From the NCBI RefSeq assembly GCF_013409935.1, contig NZ_JACCCO010000002.1, positions 620,001-684,000 of the forward strand: 64,000 nucleotides of DNA, in the 5' to 3' direction. The translations under genes were made by a program, and so were the position numbers. Shown here piece after piece: positions 8,427-18,844 of this stretch. Under the pieces are notes generated by a model that worked only from the letters and a program-made list of their open reading frames with translations, ran no database searches and was not told the DNA's origin. Source of the stretch: Streptosporangium sandarakinum. Its GTDB lineage: Bacteria; Actinomycetota; Actinomycetes; Streptosporangiales; Streptosporangiaceae. The first letter of the stretch is position 1. Every line of letters starts with the position of its first letter.

Positions 8427-8783
8427 ATGACGGAACTCGAAGATCTCGCCGACCGGCTGCGGCGGTTCGCGCGGGAGCGTGACTGGGAGCAGTTCCACAC
8501 GCCCAAGAACCTCGCCATGGCGTTCGCCGGAGAGGCCGGCGAGCTGGTCGCGGAGTTCCAGTGGTTGACGCCCGAGGAGTCGGCCGCGGTCATGGACGAC
8601 CCCCAGGCGGCGGAACGCGTCAGGTCCGAGCTGGCCGACGTCGTCACCTACCTGGTCCGCCTCGCCGACGTGCTGGGGGTGGACCTCGTCGAGGCCACCC
8701 ACGCCAAAATCGACCAGAACGAGAGACGCTTCCCGGTGGAAGCCTCCCGGGGGCGGGCCAGGAAGGCCCCGCCGTTCGCCTGA
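8427..8783 (+). CDS. MazG-like nucleotide pyrophosphohydrolase
   Basis: A 118-residue all-alpha NTP pyrophosphohydrolase of the MazG / RS21-C6 (dCTP pyrophosphatase) group, which hydrolyses a nucleoside triphosphate to monophosphate and pyrophosphate in the cytosol. Seen: FHTPKNLAMAFAGEAGELVAE with the E-x-x-E pair near residues 35-42 and RSELADVVTYLVRLAD with the E-x-x-D pair near 71-74; these four acids hold magnesium. The length is typical of the family. A weak ribosome binding site suggests low or leaderless translation. A palindrome-like CGGTTTGATCAACCG lies about 55 bases upstream. A degenerate copy of its first 14 codons sits at 9747. Confidence 0.9.
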   Translation: MTELEDLADRLRRFARERDWEQFHTPKNLAMAFAGEAGELVAEFQWLTPEESAAVMDDPQAAERVRSELADVVTYLVRLADVLGVDLVEATHAKIDQNERRFPVEASRGRARKAPPFA

Positions 8784-8795
8784 TCTCGCTGGAAG

Positions 8796-8840
8796 ATCGC
8801 TGTAGTGTTCCCGGCGTGGTGATGCGGTCCGGCGGGCTTT
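8796..8840 (+). repeat. dispersed 45-bp repeat, copy 1
   Basis: GATCGCTGTAGTGTTCCCGG and the following 25 bases match 12127-12171 with about 6 mismatches in 45, in the same orientation. The two copies bracket the DUF6461, NIPSNAP and rox genes. The nature of the repeat is unknown; each copy ends with a short open frame starting ATGCGG or ATGATGCGG. Confidence 0.7.
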
Positions 8841-9053
8841 GCGCCGACATCGCGTGTTCACCGGCGAGGACGTCTCCGGCGCGAGGCTGTGCGACGGTCA
8901 CGCCGACCACCGCTGTGCGAGATCACGCCGGGGCTTCTTCCGGCTTCATGCGCGATATCCGGCAAGAACGCAGCGCTCGGCTTCGATGGCGCCGCGTCCC
9001 CGCCGGCCCGCGACGGGCACCGTATCGACGAACCGCGCGATGAGGGGTTGGGC

Positions 9054-9665
9054 ATGTCGCCGAGAACACACCTGTACGACCTGCTGGTATCGACGATCTT
9101 CACCGAGGGACTCGATGGCGAGATGGACCTGTGGGCGCTGGGGTTCAGCGCCATATGGATCAAGGGCACGGACCTCGACACGCTCGCCGCGGATTTGCAC
9201 CTGGATCCCGCCACCCGCACCCCCTGCCACCTGAGTGAGATCCTCGACCGCAACATCGACGACGGATCCGACTGGGTGGCCGAGGTCAACGGCTGGATCG
9301 GCATCGTGCCGGGGGTCGGCCGCGAGCGCCTGCGCTCCATCAGCGAGGGCGGCCGTGAGGTCCTCAACGTCAGTATGGACATCACCGGCAGGGAGTACTT
9401 CGACTACGCCCGCGACGGGCGCATGATCGTCTCCTTCGATCCGGCCTTCCCGGAGAATCGGTCCGGCGACGACCCGCACGCGCTCGATCACCTGATGGAC
9501 GGTCTGCGCTTCCAGATCAGCGATGACGGCTTCGTCGACGATCGAGTGGAAGAGGACGAGAGCTTCAGCTCGGCCCTGGCACTGATCGGGCGGATCACGG
9601 GAACGGACATGGCCGCCGACTGGTTCGAGGCGCGGCATTCCAGCATGCGTCCCGTCTCCTCCTGA
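9054..9665 (+). CDS. DUF6461-family protein
   Basis: A 203-residue protein of the DUF6461 type, widespread in actinomycetes and of unknown biochemical role. Seen: WVAEVNGWIGIVPGVG, then REVLNVSMDITGREYFDYA, then GRMIVSFDPAFPENRSGDDP and the C-terminal helix SSALALIGRITGTDMAADWF, which follow the order and spacing of the family. It is acidic and has no signal peptide or membrane segment. ATG 9054 follows GAGGGG; the frame is open further upstream but without family similarity. The 270 bases before it contain only the dispersed 45-bp repeat copy. Relatives are often linked to toxin or secretion loci, but no toxin is visible beside it. Confidence 0.72.
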   Translation: MSPRTHLYDLLVSTIFTEGLDGEMDLWALGFSAIWIKGTDLDTLAADLHLDPATRTPCHLSEILDRNIDDGSDWVAEVNGWIGIVPGVGRERLRSISEGGREVLNVSMDITGREYFDYARDGRMIVSFDPAFPENRSGDDPHALDHLMDGLRFQISDDGFVDDRVEEDESFSSALALIGRITGTDMAADWFEARHSSMRPVSS

Positions 9666-9746
9666 TGGTCCTGCTGAGGAGGAAGCAGGTCAGCGGACCG
9701 CAGAGCCGGTGATGCGAACGGTTCCGGCCGCGGAAGGACCCGGACC

Positions 9747-9787
9747 GACCTCGAAGACCTCGCCGACCGGCCGGGGCAGTTCACGCG
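9747..9787 (+). pseudogene. remnant duplicating the start of the MazG-like gene
   Basis: 41 bases match codons 3-16 of the MazG-like gene at 8433-8473 with about 83% identity, giving DLEDLADRPGQFTR in place of ELEDLADRLRRFAR. The rest of the gene is missing. It suggests a local duplication or an imprecise deletion. Confidence 0.5.
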
Positions 9788-9796
9788 CCACGGCGC

Positions 9797-9842
9797 GGTG
9801 CGCTCACTCGGGAAGCAGCGGTGCGCTCACTCGGGGAGCAGC
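9797..9842 (-). repeat. 23-bp tandem duplication over a stop codon
   Basis: Two copies of CGGTGCGCTCACTCGGG(A/G)AGCAG lie head to tail and differ at one base. They cover the stop codon of the NIPSNAP-like gene, so the last codons and stop are copied just beyond the real end. Confidence 0.75.
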
Positions 9843-10135
9843 GGTCTCATGAAGGTCCGTTCGTAGCGGAGCACGCACCCGCTCTCGTCCCTGATGCGGT
9901 CCGCCTCGACGAAGTCGGGGTGGACGCCGAAGAGCCCGCGGTACTCCTCGTACGCGGCGAGGCTGGGAAAACTGAACAGGGCGAGGGCCTTGTCGCTGGC
10001 GCCCTCCGACGGCAGGAAGTAGCCGTGGTGCGTGCCGCCGTGCAGGTTGACCAGCTCGATCCAGCGACGACCGAAACGCTCGAACGCGTCGATCTTCCGG
10101 GGATCGATCACATATTCGACGACACAGGTGATCAT
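9827..10135 (-). CDS. NIPSNAP / dimeric alpha-beta barrel protein
   Basis: A 102-residue protein of the NIPSNAP-like ferredoxin-fold group. Seen: MITCVVEYVIDPRKIDAFERF at the start, GGTHHGYFLPSEGASDKAL in the middle and VLRYERTFMRPLL at the end, with the beta-alpha-beta order of dimeric alpha+beta barrels. Relatives often act as small oxygenase-type or regulatory dimers; the substrate is unknown. I chose ATG 10135 because the family starts there; longer upstream frames add unrelated sequence. It is divergent from rox, with the rifamycin-associated element between the two genes, so it might respond to rifamycins, though that is inference. Confidence 0.8.
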   Translation of the reverse strand: MITCVVEYVIDPRKIDAFERFGRRWIELVNLHGGTHHGYFLPSEGASDKALALFSFPSLAAYEEYRGLFGVHPDFVEADRIRDESGCVLRYERTFMRPLLPE

Positions 10136-10251
10136 AAGACCATTTCTATCCTGCGCGACGACCGGCCTCGACGGCACGCGGAGGAGTCCGTCCATCACCG
10201 AGGACGAAAAGGCAAGGAGGCTGAACACTCCTTACCACTTTCAATCTATAG

Positions 10252-11928
<1,677 letters not shown>

Positions 11929-11937
11929 GACCGGGCG

Positions 11938-12043
11938 CTCCGATCTGAGCGCGTCACCGGCACCGGGGCGTCGCGTCGCGGCGGCCGGCCGGGCCTGGTG
12001 CCGCATTCGGAATCACTCCTAGAGCACACCCGCCTGCATGCCT
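11938..12043 (-). pseudogene. degenerate copy of the 67-residue gene found at 24.8 kb
   Basis: Bases CTCCGATCTGAGCGCGTCAC onward match the 3' half of the gene at 24785-24988 (3 mismatches in the first 31 bases, then gaps; similarity returns at GAGCAC..CCGCCTGC). The frame is broken by small insertions. It lies between rox and the 45-bp repeat. Confidence 0.5.
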
Positions 12044-12126
12044 GCCCGTGGCGCGAAAAACGCTTTTCGGCGGAAACCCCCAAAGGCCGGCTGAATGACC
12101 CCACCGCCCGTCTAATTTTGTCGGGA

Positions 12127-12171
12127 GATCGCTGTAATGTTCCTGGCGTAATGATGCGGCCCGACGGGCTT
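12127..12171 (+). repeat. dispersed 45-bp repeat, copy 2
   Basis: GATCGCTGTAATGTTCCTGG and following bases, same orientation as copy 1 at 8796-8840. Directly after it, ATGATGCGG opens a 12-codon frame ending at TGA, whereas copy 1 leads into a longer open frame. Confidence 0.7.
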
Positions 12172-12184
12172 CCGCTAAGTGTCT

Positions 12185-12229
12185 GATCGTCTGATCACTT
12201 GATCGTCTGATCACTTGATCGTCTGATCC
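12185..12229 (+). repeat. 16-bp tandem repeat rich in TGATCA
   Basis: GATCGTCTGATCACTT occurs twice (12185-12200 and 12201-12216), followed by a partial third copy (12217-12228). The units contain TGATCA-type palindromes and lie about 60 bases before the PD-(D/E)XK/DUF2075 gene. They could be operator iterons. Confidence 0.8.
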
Positions 12230-12245
12230 ACCGGTCGCGGACACG

Positions 12246-12285
12246 CCCCCATACCGCACGAGTCTCTCGTGCTGCCTGGGGGTAG
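12246..12285 (+). promoter_or_regulatory. RNA hairpin overlapping the ribosome binding site
   Basis: GCACGAG (12256-12262) pairs perfectly with CTCGTGC (12266-12272) around a TCT loop, and CCCCC (12246-12250) can pair with GGGGG (12278-12282), the likely ribosome binding site of the gene starting at GTG 12290. Pairing would hide the site and lower translation. The rest of 11929-12289 holds the two repeats and a gene remnant. Confidence 0.55.
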
Positions 12286-12289
12286 GTCC

Positions 12290-14173
12290 GTGACGGCGTT
12301 CCGGCACTCCGCCGAAGGTCTGGCCAAATTGGCGGCCGACGGCTCGGTTCCCGAAAGACGGCTCAGCGAGGTCATCGCCGAGTGTCTCCGAAGGACGGCG
12401 CGGATCAACCCCTCCTCGGCTGAGCTCAGGTCCTGGGACCGCAGCCTCCCCGTCCTCGCCCAGGACCTCCTGGACGCCGGGCTCGGCGGTGTCGAGATGC
12501 TGGTGGAGTACCAGCTCCCGCTGACCAGCAAGCGCGCCGACGTGGTGCTCGCGGGGGTGGACCGCCGTACGGGCGATGACGCCTACGTGGTCGTGGAGCT
12601 CAAGCAGTGGAGTCGCGCGGAGCTGTTCGAGGACGATCCGAAGCTGGTGCTCGTCGAGGGCATGCCGGGCGGCCCCAGGCTGCACCCGTCGCTCCAGGTG
12701 CGGGACTACTGCGACTACATCGCCGACTTCGTCGGCGCCCTGGCAGGCCGGGACGACGCCATCCGGGGTGTGGCCTATCTGCACAACGCCGCCGACCTCG
12801 ATGTCGAGGACCTCTACGAACGCGTTCAGGACGAGCGCACCCGTCTGTTCACCAAGACCCGGCGCGGCGCCTTCGTCGACTACCTCCGGGACCGGTTCGC
12901 CCCGCTCCCGGGGGCTGGTGCGGCCGACCGGCTGCTGAGCAGCGCCGTACGGCCCTCCAAGCAGCTCCTCAAGCTCGCCGCCGAGGAGATCAGGGATCGT
13001 AAGCAGTTCGTCCTGTTGGACGAGCAGCGGCTGGCCTACGAGATCGTCCTGAACGCCGTGGACCGGGCGCGCGGGGCCGACTCCAAGGAGGTCGTCATCG
13101 TCTCCGGCGGCCCGGGGAGCGGCAAGAGCGTCATCGCGCTGTCGCTGCTGGGCGAGCTGTCACGGCAGGGACGCGCCGTGCTGCACGCCACGGGCTCCCG
13201 TTCCTTCACCGAAACGCTGCGCCGGGTCCCCGGTAAGGGCTCCTCGAAGGTGAAGGGGCTGTTCAAGTACTTCAACAGCTTCATGCAGGCCGAGCGGAAC
13301 GGCCTCGACGTGCTGATCTGCGATGAGGCGCACCGGATCCGCGAGACCTCGCAGAACCGCTACACCCCCGCCCGGCTGCGCAGCGACCGCCGCCAGATCG
13401 ACGAGCTGATCGACGCCGCGCGGGTGCCGGTCTTCCTACTGGACGAGCACCAGGTCGTACGGCCCGGTGAGCTGGGCACCGTCGCCGAGATCAGGGAGCA
13501 CGCCGAGGCCCGCGGGTTCCGCGTCCACGAGGTCTCCCTCGACGGGCAGTTCCGCTGCGGCGGCAGCCGCGCCTACGAGCAGTGGGTGCTGCGCCTGCTC
13601 GACCTGGACGGCGACGGCGGCGGCCCCGAAGCATGGACCAATGACGGCCACTTCGCCGTGTCCCTGGCGGACTCGCCGTACGAGCTGGAGTCCCTCCTGC
13701 GCGACAGGCAGGAGAAGGGCTTCTCCGCCCGCATGACGGCCGGTTTCTGCTGGCCGTGGAGTGACCCGCGCAAGGACGACACCCTCGTCCACGACGTCCG
13801 GATCGGCGACTGGTCCCGGCCCTGGAATGTCAAGAATGACCGAGCCGTGGGCAGCGCGCCGCCCAGCACGCTGTGGGCGACCCAGGAGGGTGGCTTCGAG
13901 CAGGTCGGCTGCGTCTACACCGCCCAGGGCTTCGAGTACGACTGGAACGGGGTCATCCTCGGCCCGGACCTGGTCTACCGCGACGGCCGGCTTGTCACCG
14001 TCCGCTCCGCCAGCAAGGACCCGGCCCTCACCAAGAAAGTCACCGACGAGCAGGCCGACCGCCTGATCAGGAACACCTACAAGGTCCTGCTCACCCGCGG
14101 GATGGTGGGAACCTTCGTGTACTCCACCGACCCGCGGACCCAGGAGTTCCTGCATGGGCTGATCCAGAGCTGA
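12290..14173 (+). CDS. PD-(D/E)XK nuclease domain fused to DUF2075 helicase
   Basis: A 627-residue protein. Residues 55-150 look like a PD-(D/E)XK nuclease: VEYQLPLTSKRADVVLAG supplies the Glu and Asp, and YVVVELKQW near 102 supplies E-x-K. Residues 250-620 are a DUF2075 (Schlafen-like superfamily I) ATPase: Walker A GGPGSGKSVIAL near 273, Walker B LICDEAHRIRE near 344, a GQFRCGGSRAYEQWVL sensor near 422, and YTAQGFEYDWNGVILGPDL plus NTYKVLLTRGM near the end. Such fusions occur in defence islands and probably cut foreign DNA or RNA after ATP-driven movement. GTG 12290 is chosen for GGGGGTAGG upstream; that site is in a hairpin. It converges on the DUF1998 helicase, stops 9 bases apart. Tandem iterons lie upstream. 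Confidence 0.82.
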   Translation: MTAFRHSAEGLAKLAADGSVPERRLSEVIAECLRRTARINPSSAELRSWDRSLPVLAQDLLDAGLGGVEMLVEYQLPLTSKRADVVLAGVDRRTGDDAYVVVELKQWSRAELFEDDPKLVLVEGMPGGPRLHPSLQVRDYCDYIADFVGALAGRDDAIRGVAYLHNAADLDVEDLYERVQDERTRLFTKTRRGAFVDYLRDRFAPLPGAGAADRLLSSAVRPSKQLLKLAAEEIRDRKQFVLLDEQRLAYEIVLNAVDRARGADSKEVVIVSGGPGSGKSVIALSLLGELSRQGRAVLHATGSRSFTETLRRVPGKGSSKVKGLFKYFNSFMQAERNGLDVLICDEAHRIRETSQNRYTPARLRSDRRQIDELIDAARVPVFLLDEHQVVRPGELGTVAEIREHAEARGFRVHEVSLDGQFRCGGSRAYEQWVLRLLDLDGDGGGPEAWTNDGHFAVSLADSPYELESLLRDRQEKGFSARMTAGFCWPWSDPRKDDTLVHDVRIGDWSRPWNVKNDRAVGSAPPSTLWATQEGGFEQVGCVYTAQGFEYDWNGVILGPDLVYRDGRLVTVRSASKDPALTKKVTDEQADRLIRNTYKVLLTRGMVGTFVYSTDPRTQEFLHGLIQS

Positions 14174-14182
14174 GGCGGAGCC

Positions 14183-17100
14183 TCACGGCCATCGCTCGGC
14201 GGCCACCAGCCGTCCTCCCGTCACCAGGGGCCGCAGCGCCTGGATCGCCGCGGCCCGGCTGAGGTCCTCGTGATACGCCTGGTTGCCGAAGCTCCGCAGG
14301 CAGCCGTAGCAGGAGGTCTCCTCGCCGCAGTCGCAGTCCGACACTCTGGCGTGGGCGGCCTCCACGACGTCGTCCAGGGACCGGGCGATGCGCAGCACGC
14401 TTCCCGCCCCGCCGGGCACGGCGTCGAACATGACCAGCCCGGTCTCGCCGCCCGGCTGGGCGTACAGCGTGCCGCCGAGGTCGTCCCGGCTGAGTTCCAG
14501 CCGCTCGGCCGCCCCCTCCAGCAGGGCGTAGAGGGTGGAGCGCCAGTGCGCGGGGCCCGCCGCCAGCGGCATGGCCAGGCGGTCGAAGACGAGCTCGAAG
14601 AGGTCGGTCTCGTAGGGGTGGGCGAGCGAGCGCCGCCGCAGGGGTCCGGAGCACTCGGATCCCCTCAGGAGATGGGTGTGCGTCTTGGCCGCCCGCGTGT
14701 TCAGGGGCATCCCCGCGCCGCACCAGTCGCAGATCAGGTAGCCGCCCCCGGTCGGTCCCTCGGAGAGGGCGATCAGCCGGCCGCGTGAGCCGGCGCGGCC
14801 CCAGAGCGTCCCGCCGTTCGGCGCCTTCCAGGTGGTCTCCTCCACCTCGGCAGCCAGCGACAGGACGTGGGTGGCGCCGTTCCAGCTCCGTTTCGGCGGG
14901 GTGGTCGTCGTCTTCGACGGCTTGGTGTCCGCGACGAAGCCGAACTCCGGCATGTAGTACTGCCGGGAGGCGTGCCGCGCCACGGTCGAACAGGAGGGGC
15001 ACACCGGGTCGAGCGGCTCGTCGCTCTCGCGGTAGTGCTGGCAGTGCTCGCAGACCAGGTAGTGCTTGCCGAAGAGTTCCCGGTCCGGCAGCCGGTAGAC
15101 CCCTCCCGAGCGCCACAGCAGGCCGCCCGCGACGACCTCGGAGCCGGGCGCGTACTCGTAGATGGCGGCGGACAGGTCGCGGGTCAGCTCCAGCTTGGCA
15201 CCGACCGCCTCGCCCGAGTAGGACGTCCGCAGCTCCACGGTGTCGACGGGGAAGCCGTACTTGGGCAGCACGTTGCGGTTGGCGAGATAGCCGAGCAGGT
15301 TGCGCCGGGTCAGCGTGTTGACCGTCTTGGCGTACCGGGCGACCAGGTGGTCCTGGCGCGCCTCGTACGCCTGGCGGCGGCGTTCCTCGAAGATCTCCAC
15401 GTCGTAGGCGAGCTGGGCCCTGACCTCTTCGAGCAGTTCCCCCAGCCTGTCGACCCACGCGCCGTCGTTCACGCCGATCTCCCGCTGCACCTCGGGAGGA
15501 AGCACCCGCAGCAGCGACTCCATGACGTCGCGCGGCACGGGCGACAGGAAGGATCGCACCCGTGAGGCGGCCACCGTCCCGGCCTGGGGCAGGAAGAACT
15601 CGCCCGCGGTCGCCCACGTCTCCCCTGTGGTCCGCCGGGCGTGCCGGAAGAACGCCGACAGCGCGATCGAATGGGCGTGCCGCCGGTCGATGCGCTCGTT
15701 GCCCAGCGGCACGTACGGCGCGCGCACCTCACCGGCGATCATCGACACGGGGTCCTGGTAGCGGGAGAGGTCGTGCGAGCGCCGCTGCGCGTAGGTGACC
15801 ACGAGGGCCGCCGAGTCCGTACGGCGTCCCGCGCGCCCGGCCCGCTGGACATAGTTGGCGGTGGTCGGCGGCATGTTGCGCAGCACGACCGACTGCAGCT
15901 CGCCGACGTCCACGCCGAGCTCGAACGTGGTGGAGCACGACAGGACGTTGACCTCGCCGCGCAGGAACCGCTGCTGGATGTCGGCCGCCTCCAGGCTGGT
16001 CCACTGTGCCGTGTGCTCCCGGGCGACCAGCGGCACCGGGGTCATGGACCGATACATCGCCCGGTAGTGGTTGTCGTCCTCAGCCGTCGGCGGGACGGAG
16101 AACGGCCTGAGCGCACCCCGGCAGCCCATCGTCGGGCAGACCTCGCGGACGGAGACGGCGGTGACGCGCCGGCACAGGTCACAGCGGTGCAGGGGACGGT
16201 CCGGGTCGGCGGGCGCGAGCCGCAGCCAGGTGTGGTCCACCTGGCGGACCATCCCCAGCCCGCGGACGGTGTCGGTGGCGAGCCAGCCGTCCCGCTGCGC
16301 GGTGATCAGCTTCCAACAGCCGCGCAGCACCTCCTTGGGGTCGGCGGGCGCGCCGAGTCTCTCCAGGACGCGGGTCACGTAGTCGAGGCGCCGGTTCATC
16401 CCCCGGGTGGGCAGCCAGCTCAGGACCTTCCGGGGCGGCTCGGAGCCGTCCTCACGCACGTAGATCGGGCCGCGGCGGGGGTCGAACGCCTCGTCGCGGG
16501 GGTCGACCTCCTCCGGCATGGTGACGACGCCCTGCTGGCGCAGGCTGCGCAGCAGCTCCGACAGCAACGCCCAGCCCTCCTCGGCGGACAGGCCGAGGGA
16601 GCGCAGCACCGGCGGTACGGTCCACCGCCGGTCGCGGTCCAGGTCGACCCGCAGCAGGCCCAGTCCTTCCAGGGACTGGCGGTCGTCCAGGGCGACGAGC
16701 TCCCGCATGATCCACAGGGCCGCCTCGCGTTCGCGCTGCTGGCGGGACATGCGCCGGGTGAAGACGTGCGCCCGGTCGGCGGCCTTGGCCACGTGGTAGG
16801 TGAGGTCGGCGACGCCGGCCGCCTCGTCGTCACGGGTGGCCGCCGCGAGCCCTTCGAGGATGAGGCGGCGGTGCTGGATGCCGGAGTAGCTGGATTCGAG
16901 GTAGGGGGCGAAGAAGGCGGCCGCCTGCCGGCTGTCGCTGAACGACAGGAGCTTGCGCCCCTCCCCCGGCTGGTCGGCCAGGTCATCGGCGGCGGGCGGC
17001 AGCGCCTGGTAGAGCGCGCTGGCCAGGACGGCCACCGCCGCGTCGTTGCCGCTCTCGAACCGCCGGACCATCCCCGTGCCCCGCGCGCCGCAGGAGACGC

Positions 17101-18844
17101 AGCCCGACGGGGAGTCCTGATGGGTGTTGAGCCGGCGGACCGGCCAGAGTGTCGTCGAGGCGCAGCCCTTCCGCCCGCACAGGAGCCGGGGCGAGGAGTG
17201 GAGCCCTCCGCAGGCGGCGCAGAGGAACGCGTCCTCCCCGGTGACCCGCGTGGCGCCCTCCATGTCCTCGTCGTCCTCGTCGGCCACGACGGGAGAGTCG
17301 CCGAGGAGCAGCCACACCCGGCGCTCGTCCTTCTTGATCCTCGGCGCGAAGACATAGCCGTCGTCGCCCGGCCGTACCGCGCCGAGCAGGTGGACGGCGC
17401 CGCACCGCTTGCACGCGCCGAACTCGAACACGGCCCCGCGGCAGGAGTCGCAGACCTCCCGGCGACCCAGGGAGACGTGCGGGCCAGCTTCAGTGAGGCA
17501 GGTGAAGGCCCCTTCGGTGGCCCGCGCGAAGAGGTGGTAGCGGGCGGACAGCACCGGGGAGCCGGCCGCGTCCCGGACCTTGCTGCCCACGGCGACCAAC
17601 GCCGCCAGAGCCGTCCCCGGCCTCTCATGGGGATCGAAGAGCAGCCCGGCGAGCTCGCCGAACAGTTCGGGTCCGGCGGCCAGCCGGGTACGCAGCTCGG
17701 CCATGCCCCGCTCGTGGGCCAGCGCCGTCCCGGGGTCGTCGGCGGCGAACCCGTGCTCCTTGGCCAGCCGCAGCAGGTCCGTGCCGGGGTCACCGGCCCC
17801 GGCCAGCTCGCGGTACGCCTCGGCCGGCAGCGGCCCCCAGAAGGGTTCGGCGGGCATCCTCACCCGGGTGGCCCGCACCAGGTCCTGCCGGGAGGCGTCC
17901 CCGGGCTCCCATTCGAAGGGCACGTTGAACAGCTTGGTGGCGAAGCCGGTCACCGCGGCCGGGTCGTCGCCGACCGTCGCACTCGTGGCGATGCACTGCA
18001 GCGCCTGTCCCGGGGCGACTCGGTCGTGCAGGCGGCGCAGCAGCATGGCCAGCTCGGCGGCCTTGGCGCCGTCGTAGACGTGCGCCTCGTCCAGCGCGAC
18101 GAACCTCCAGCCCTGCCCCTCGAACAGCTCCAGGTCGGCGGGCCGCAGCAGGAGGTACTCCAGCATGGCGTAGTTGGTCAGCAGGAGGTGGGGCGGCGTG
18201 GCCCGCATCTCCTCCCGGCTGAGGAGCTCGTTGGGCAGCCGGGGCTCGTCGGGGTTGAGGGATTCGAACGTGTCCGCGCCCACCCGGGCGCTTTCCGGGG
18301 TGTCGCCGGTGTAGCGGCCGAAGGTGATCTGCGGCACGTGCCCGAGCAGTTCGCGCAGCCGCTTGAGCTGGTCGTTGGCCAGCGCATTCATCGGGTAGAG
18401 GAGCAGCGCCCGCACACCGGGGCCGAGTCCGCCGCGTGAGTGCTCGGCGAGCAGCGAGTTGAGGATGGGCAGCAGGAAGCTCTCGGTCTTGCCGGAGCCG
18501 GTTCCGGTGGCGACCACGAGGTTGCGCCCCTGCACGGCCTTGCGGAGCGCGTTCTCCTGGTGCCGGTACAGCGGCCTGTCGAGTGGCAGTTTGGTACCGG
18601 CGAGCACGCGGAACGCCGGGTCGAGGACGCCCTCGGCGATGAGCCCTTCCGGGGTGGCCCCGGTCGCGTACGGCGGGGTGGCCTCCAGCAGCGGCCCCTT
18701 GGTCAGCATGGGGCTGCGGGAGATCTCCGCCGCCAGCGCCTCCGCGATGCGCGGCTCACGCACCGGCAGCAGCGACCGCAGGTAGCGGCGGTAGCTGGCG
18801 ATGATCAGGTCGCTGGTGCCCAGCGGGTCCAGGGTGTGGCTCAC
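14183..18844 (-). CDS. DEAD/DEAH-type helicase with C-terminal DUF1998
   Basis: A 1553-residue superfamily II helicase. Seen: Walker A VVATGTGSGKTESFLLP near 110, DEAH box VALDEAHVYDGAKAAE near 248, motif VI YVQRAGRAGRRTD near 1000, several Cys-rich zinc-binding clusters in between (VCDSCRGAVFEFGACKRCG, FLCAACGGLHS, HRCDLCRRV) and a DUF1998 domain ending in CDCGEETSCYGCLRSFGN near 1500, a likely metal site. MrfA/YprA of Bacillus and DrmA/DrmB of DISARM use these parts to unwind and handle DNA. GTG 18844 overlaps the upstream stop as GTGA, so the two genes are translationally coupled. It is longer than MrfA (about 750) and about as long as DrmA and DrmB combined. Its DNA target is unknown. Confidence 0.87.
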   Translation of the reverse strand: MSHTLDPLGTSDLIIASYRRYLRSLLPVREPRIAEALAAEISRSPMLTKGPLLEATPPYATGATPEGLIAEGVLDPAFRVLAGTKLPLDRPLYRHQENALRKAVQGRNLVVATGTGSGKTESFLLPILNSLLAEHSRGGLGPGVRALLLYPMNALANDQLKRLRELLGHVPQITFGRYTGDTPESARVGADTFESLNPDEPRLPNELLSREEMRATPPHLLLTNYAMLEYLLLRPADLELFEGQGWRFVALDEAHVYDGAKAAELAMLLRRLHDRVAPGQALQCIATSATVGDDPAAVTGFATKLFNVPFEWEPGDASRQDLVRATRVRMPAEPFWGPLPAEAYRELAGAGDPGTDLLRLAKEHGFAADDPGTALAHERGMAELRTRLAAGPELFGELAGLLFDPHERPGTALAALVAVGSKVRDAAGSPVLSARYHLFARATEGAFTCLTEAGPHVSLGRREVCDSCRGAVFEFGACKRCGAVHLLGAVRPGDDGYVFAPRIKKDERRVWLLLGDSPVVADEDDEDMEGATRVTGEDAFLCAACGGLHSSPRLLCGRKGCASTTLWPVRRLNTHQDSPSGCVSCGARGTGMVRRFESGNDAAVAVLASALYQALPPAADDLADQPGEGRKLLSFSDSRQAAAFFAPYLESSYSGIQHRRLILEGLAAATRDDEAAGVADLTYHVAKAADRAHVFTRRMSRQQREREAALWIMRELVALDDRQSLEGLGLLRVDLDRDRRWTVPPVLRSLGLSAEEGWALLSELLRSLRQQGVVTMPEEVDPRDEAFDPRRGPIYVREDGSEPPRKVLSWLPTRGMNRRLDYVTRVLERLGAPADPKEVLRGCWKLITAQRDGWLATDTVRGLGMVRQVDHTWLRLAPADPDRPLHRCDLCRRVTAVSVREVCPTMGCRGALRPFSVPPTAEDDNHYRAMYRSMTPVPLVAREHTAQWTSLEAADIQQRFLRGEVNVLSCSTTFELGVDVGELQSVVLRNMPPTTANYVQRAGRAGRRTDSAALVVTYAQRRSHDLSRYQDPVSMIAGEVRAPYVPLGNERIDRRHAHSIALSAFFRHARRTTGETWATAGEFFLPQAGTVAASRVRSFLSPVPRDVMESLLRVLPPEVQREIGVNDGAWVDRLGELLEEVRAQLAYDVEIFEERRRQAYEARQDHLVARYAKTVNTLTRRNLLGYLANRNVLPKYGFPVDTVELRTSYSGEAVGAKLELTRDLSAAIYEYAPGSEVVAGGLLWRSGGVYRLPDRELFGKHYLVCEHCQHYRESDEPLDPVCPSCSTVARHASRQYYMPEFGFVADTKPSKTTTTPPKRSWNGATHVLSLAAEVEETTWKAPNGGTLWGRAGSRGRLIALSEGPTGGGYLICDWCGAGMPLNTRAAKTHTHLLRGSECSGPLRRRSLAHPYETDLFELVFDRLAMPLAAGPAHWRSTLYALLEGAAERLELSRDDLGGTLYAQPGGETGLVMFDAVPGGAGSVLRIARSLDDVVEAAHARVSDCDCGEETSCYGCLRSFGNQAYHEDLSRAAAIQALRPLVTGGRLVAAERWP

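Noticed and set aside
12185-12229. CRISPR-like array
   Set aside because: The 16-bp units follow each other without spacers.
15641-18439. A 932-codon open frame antisense to the DUF1998 helicase
   Set aside because: Same artefact; Asp/Val/Gly-rich sequence without domains.
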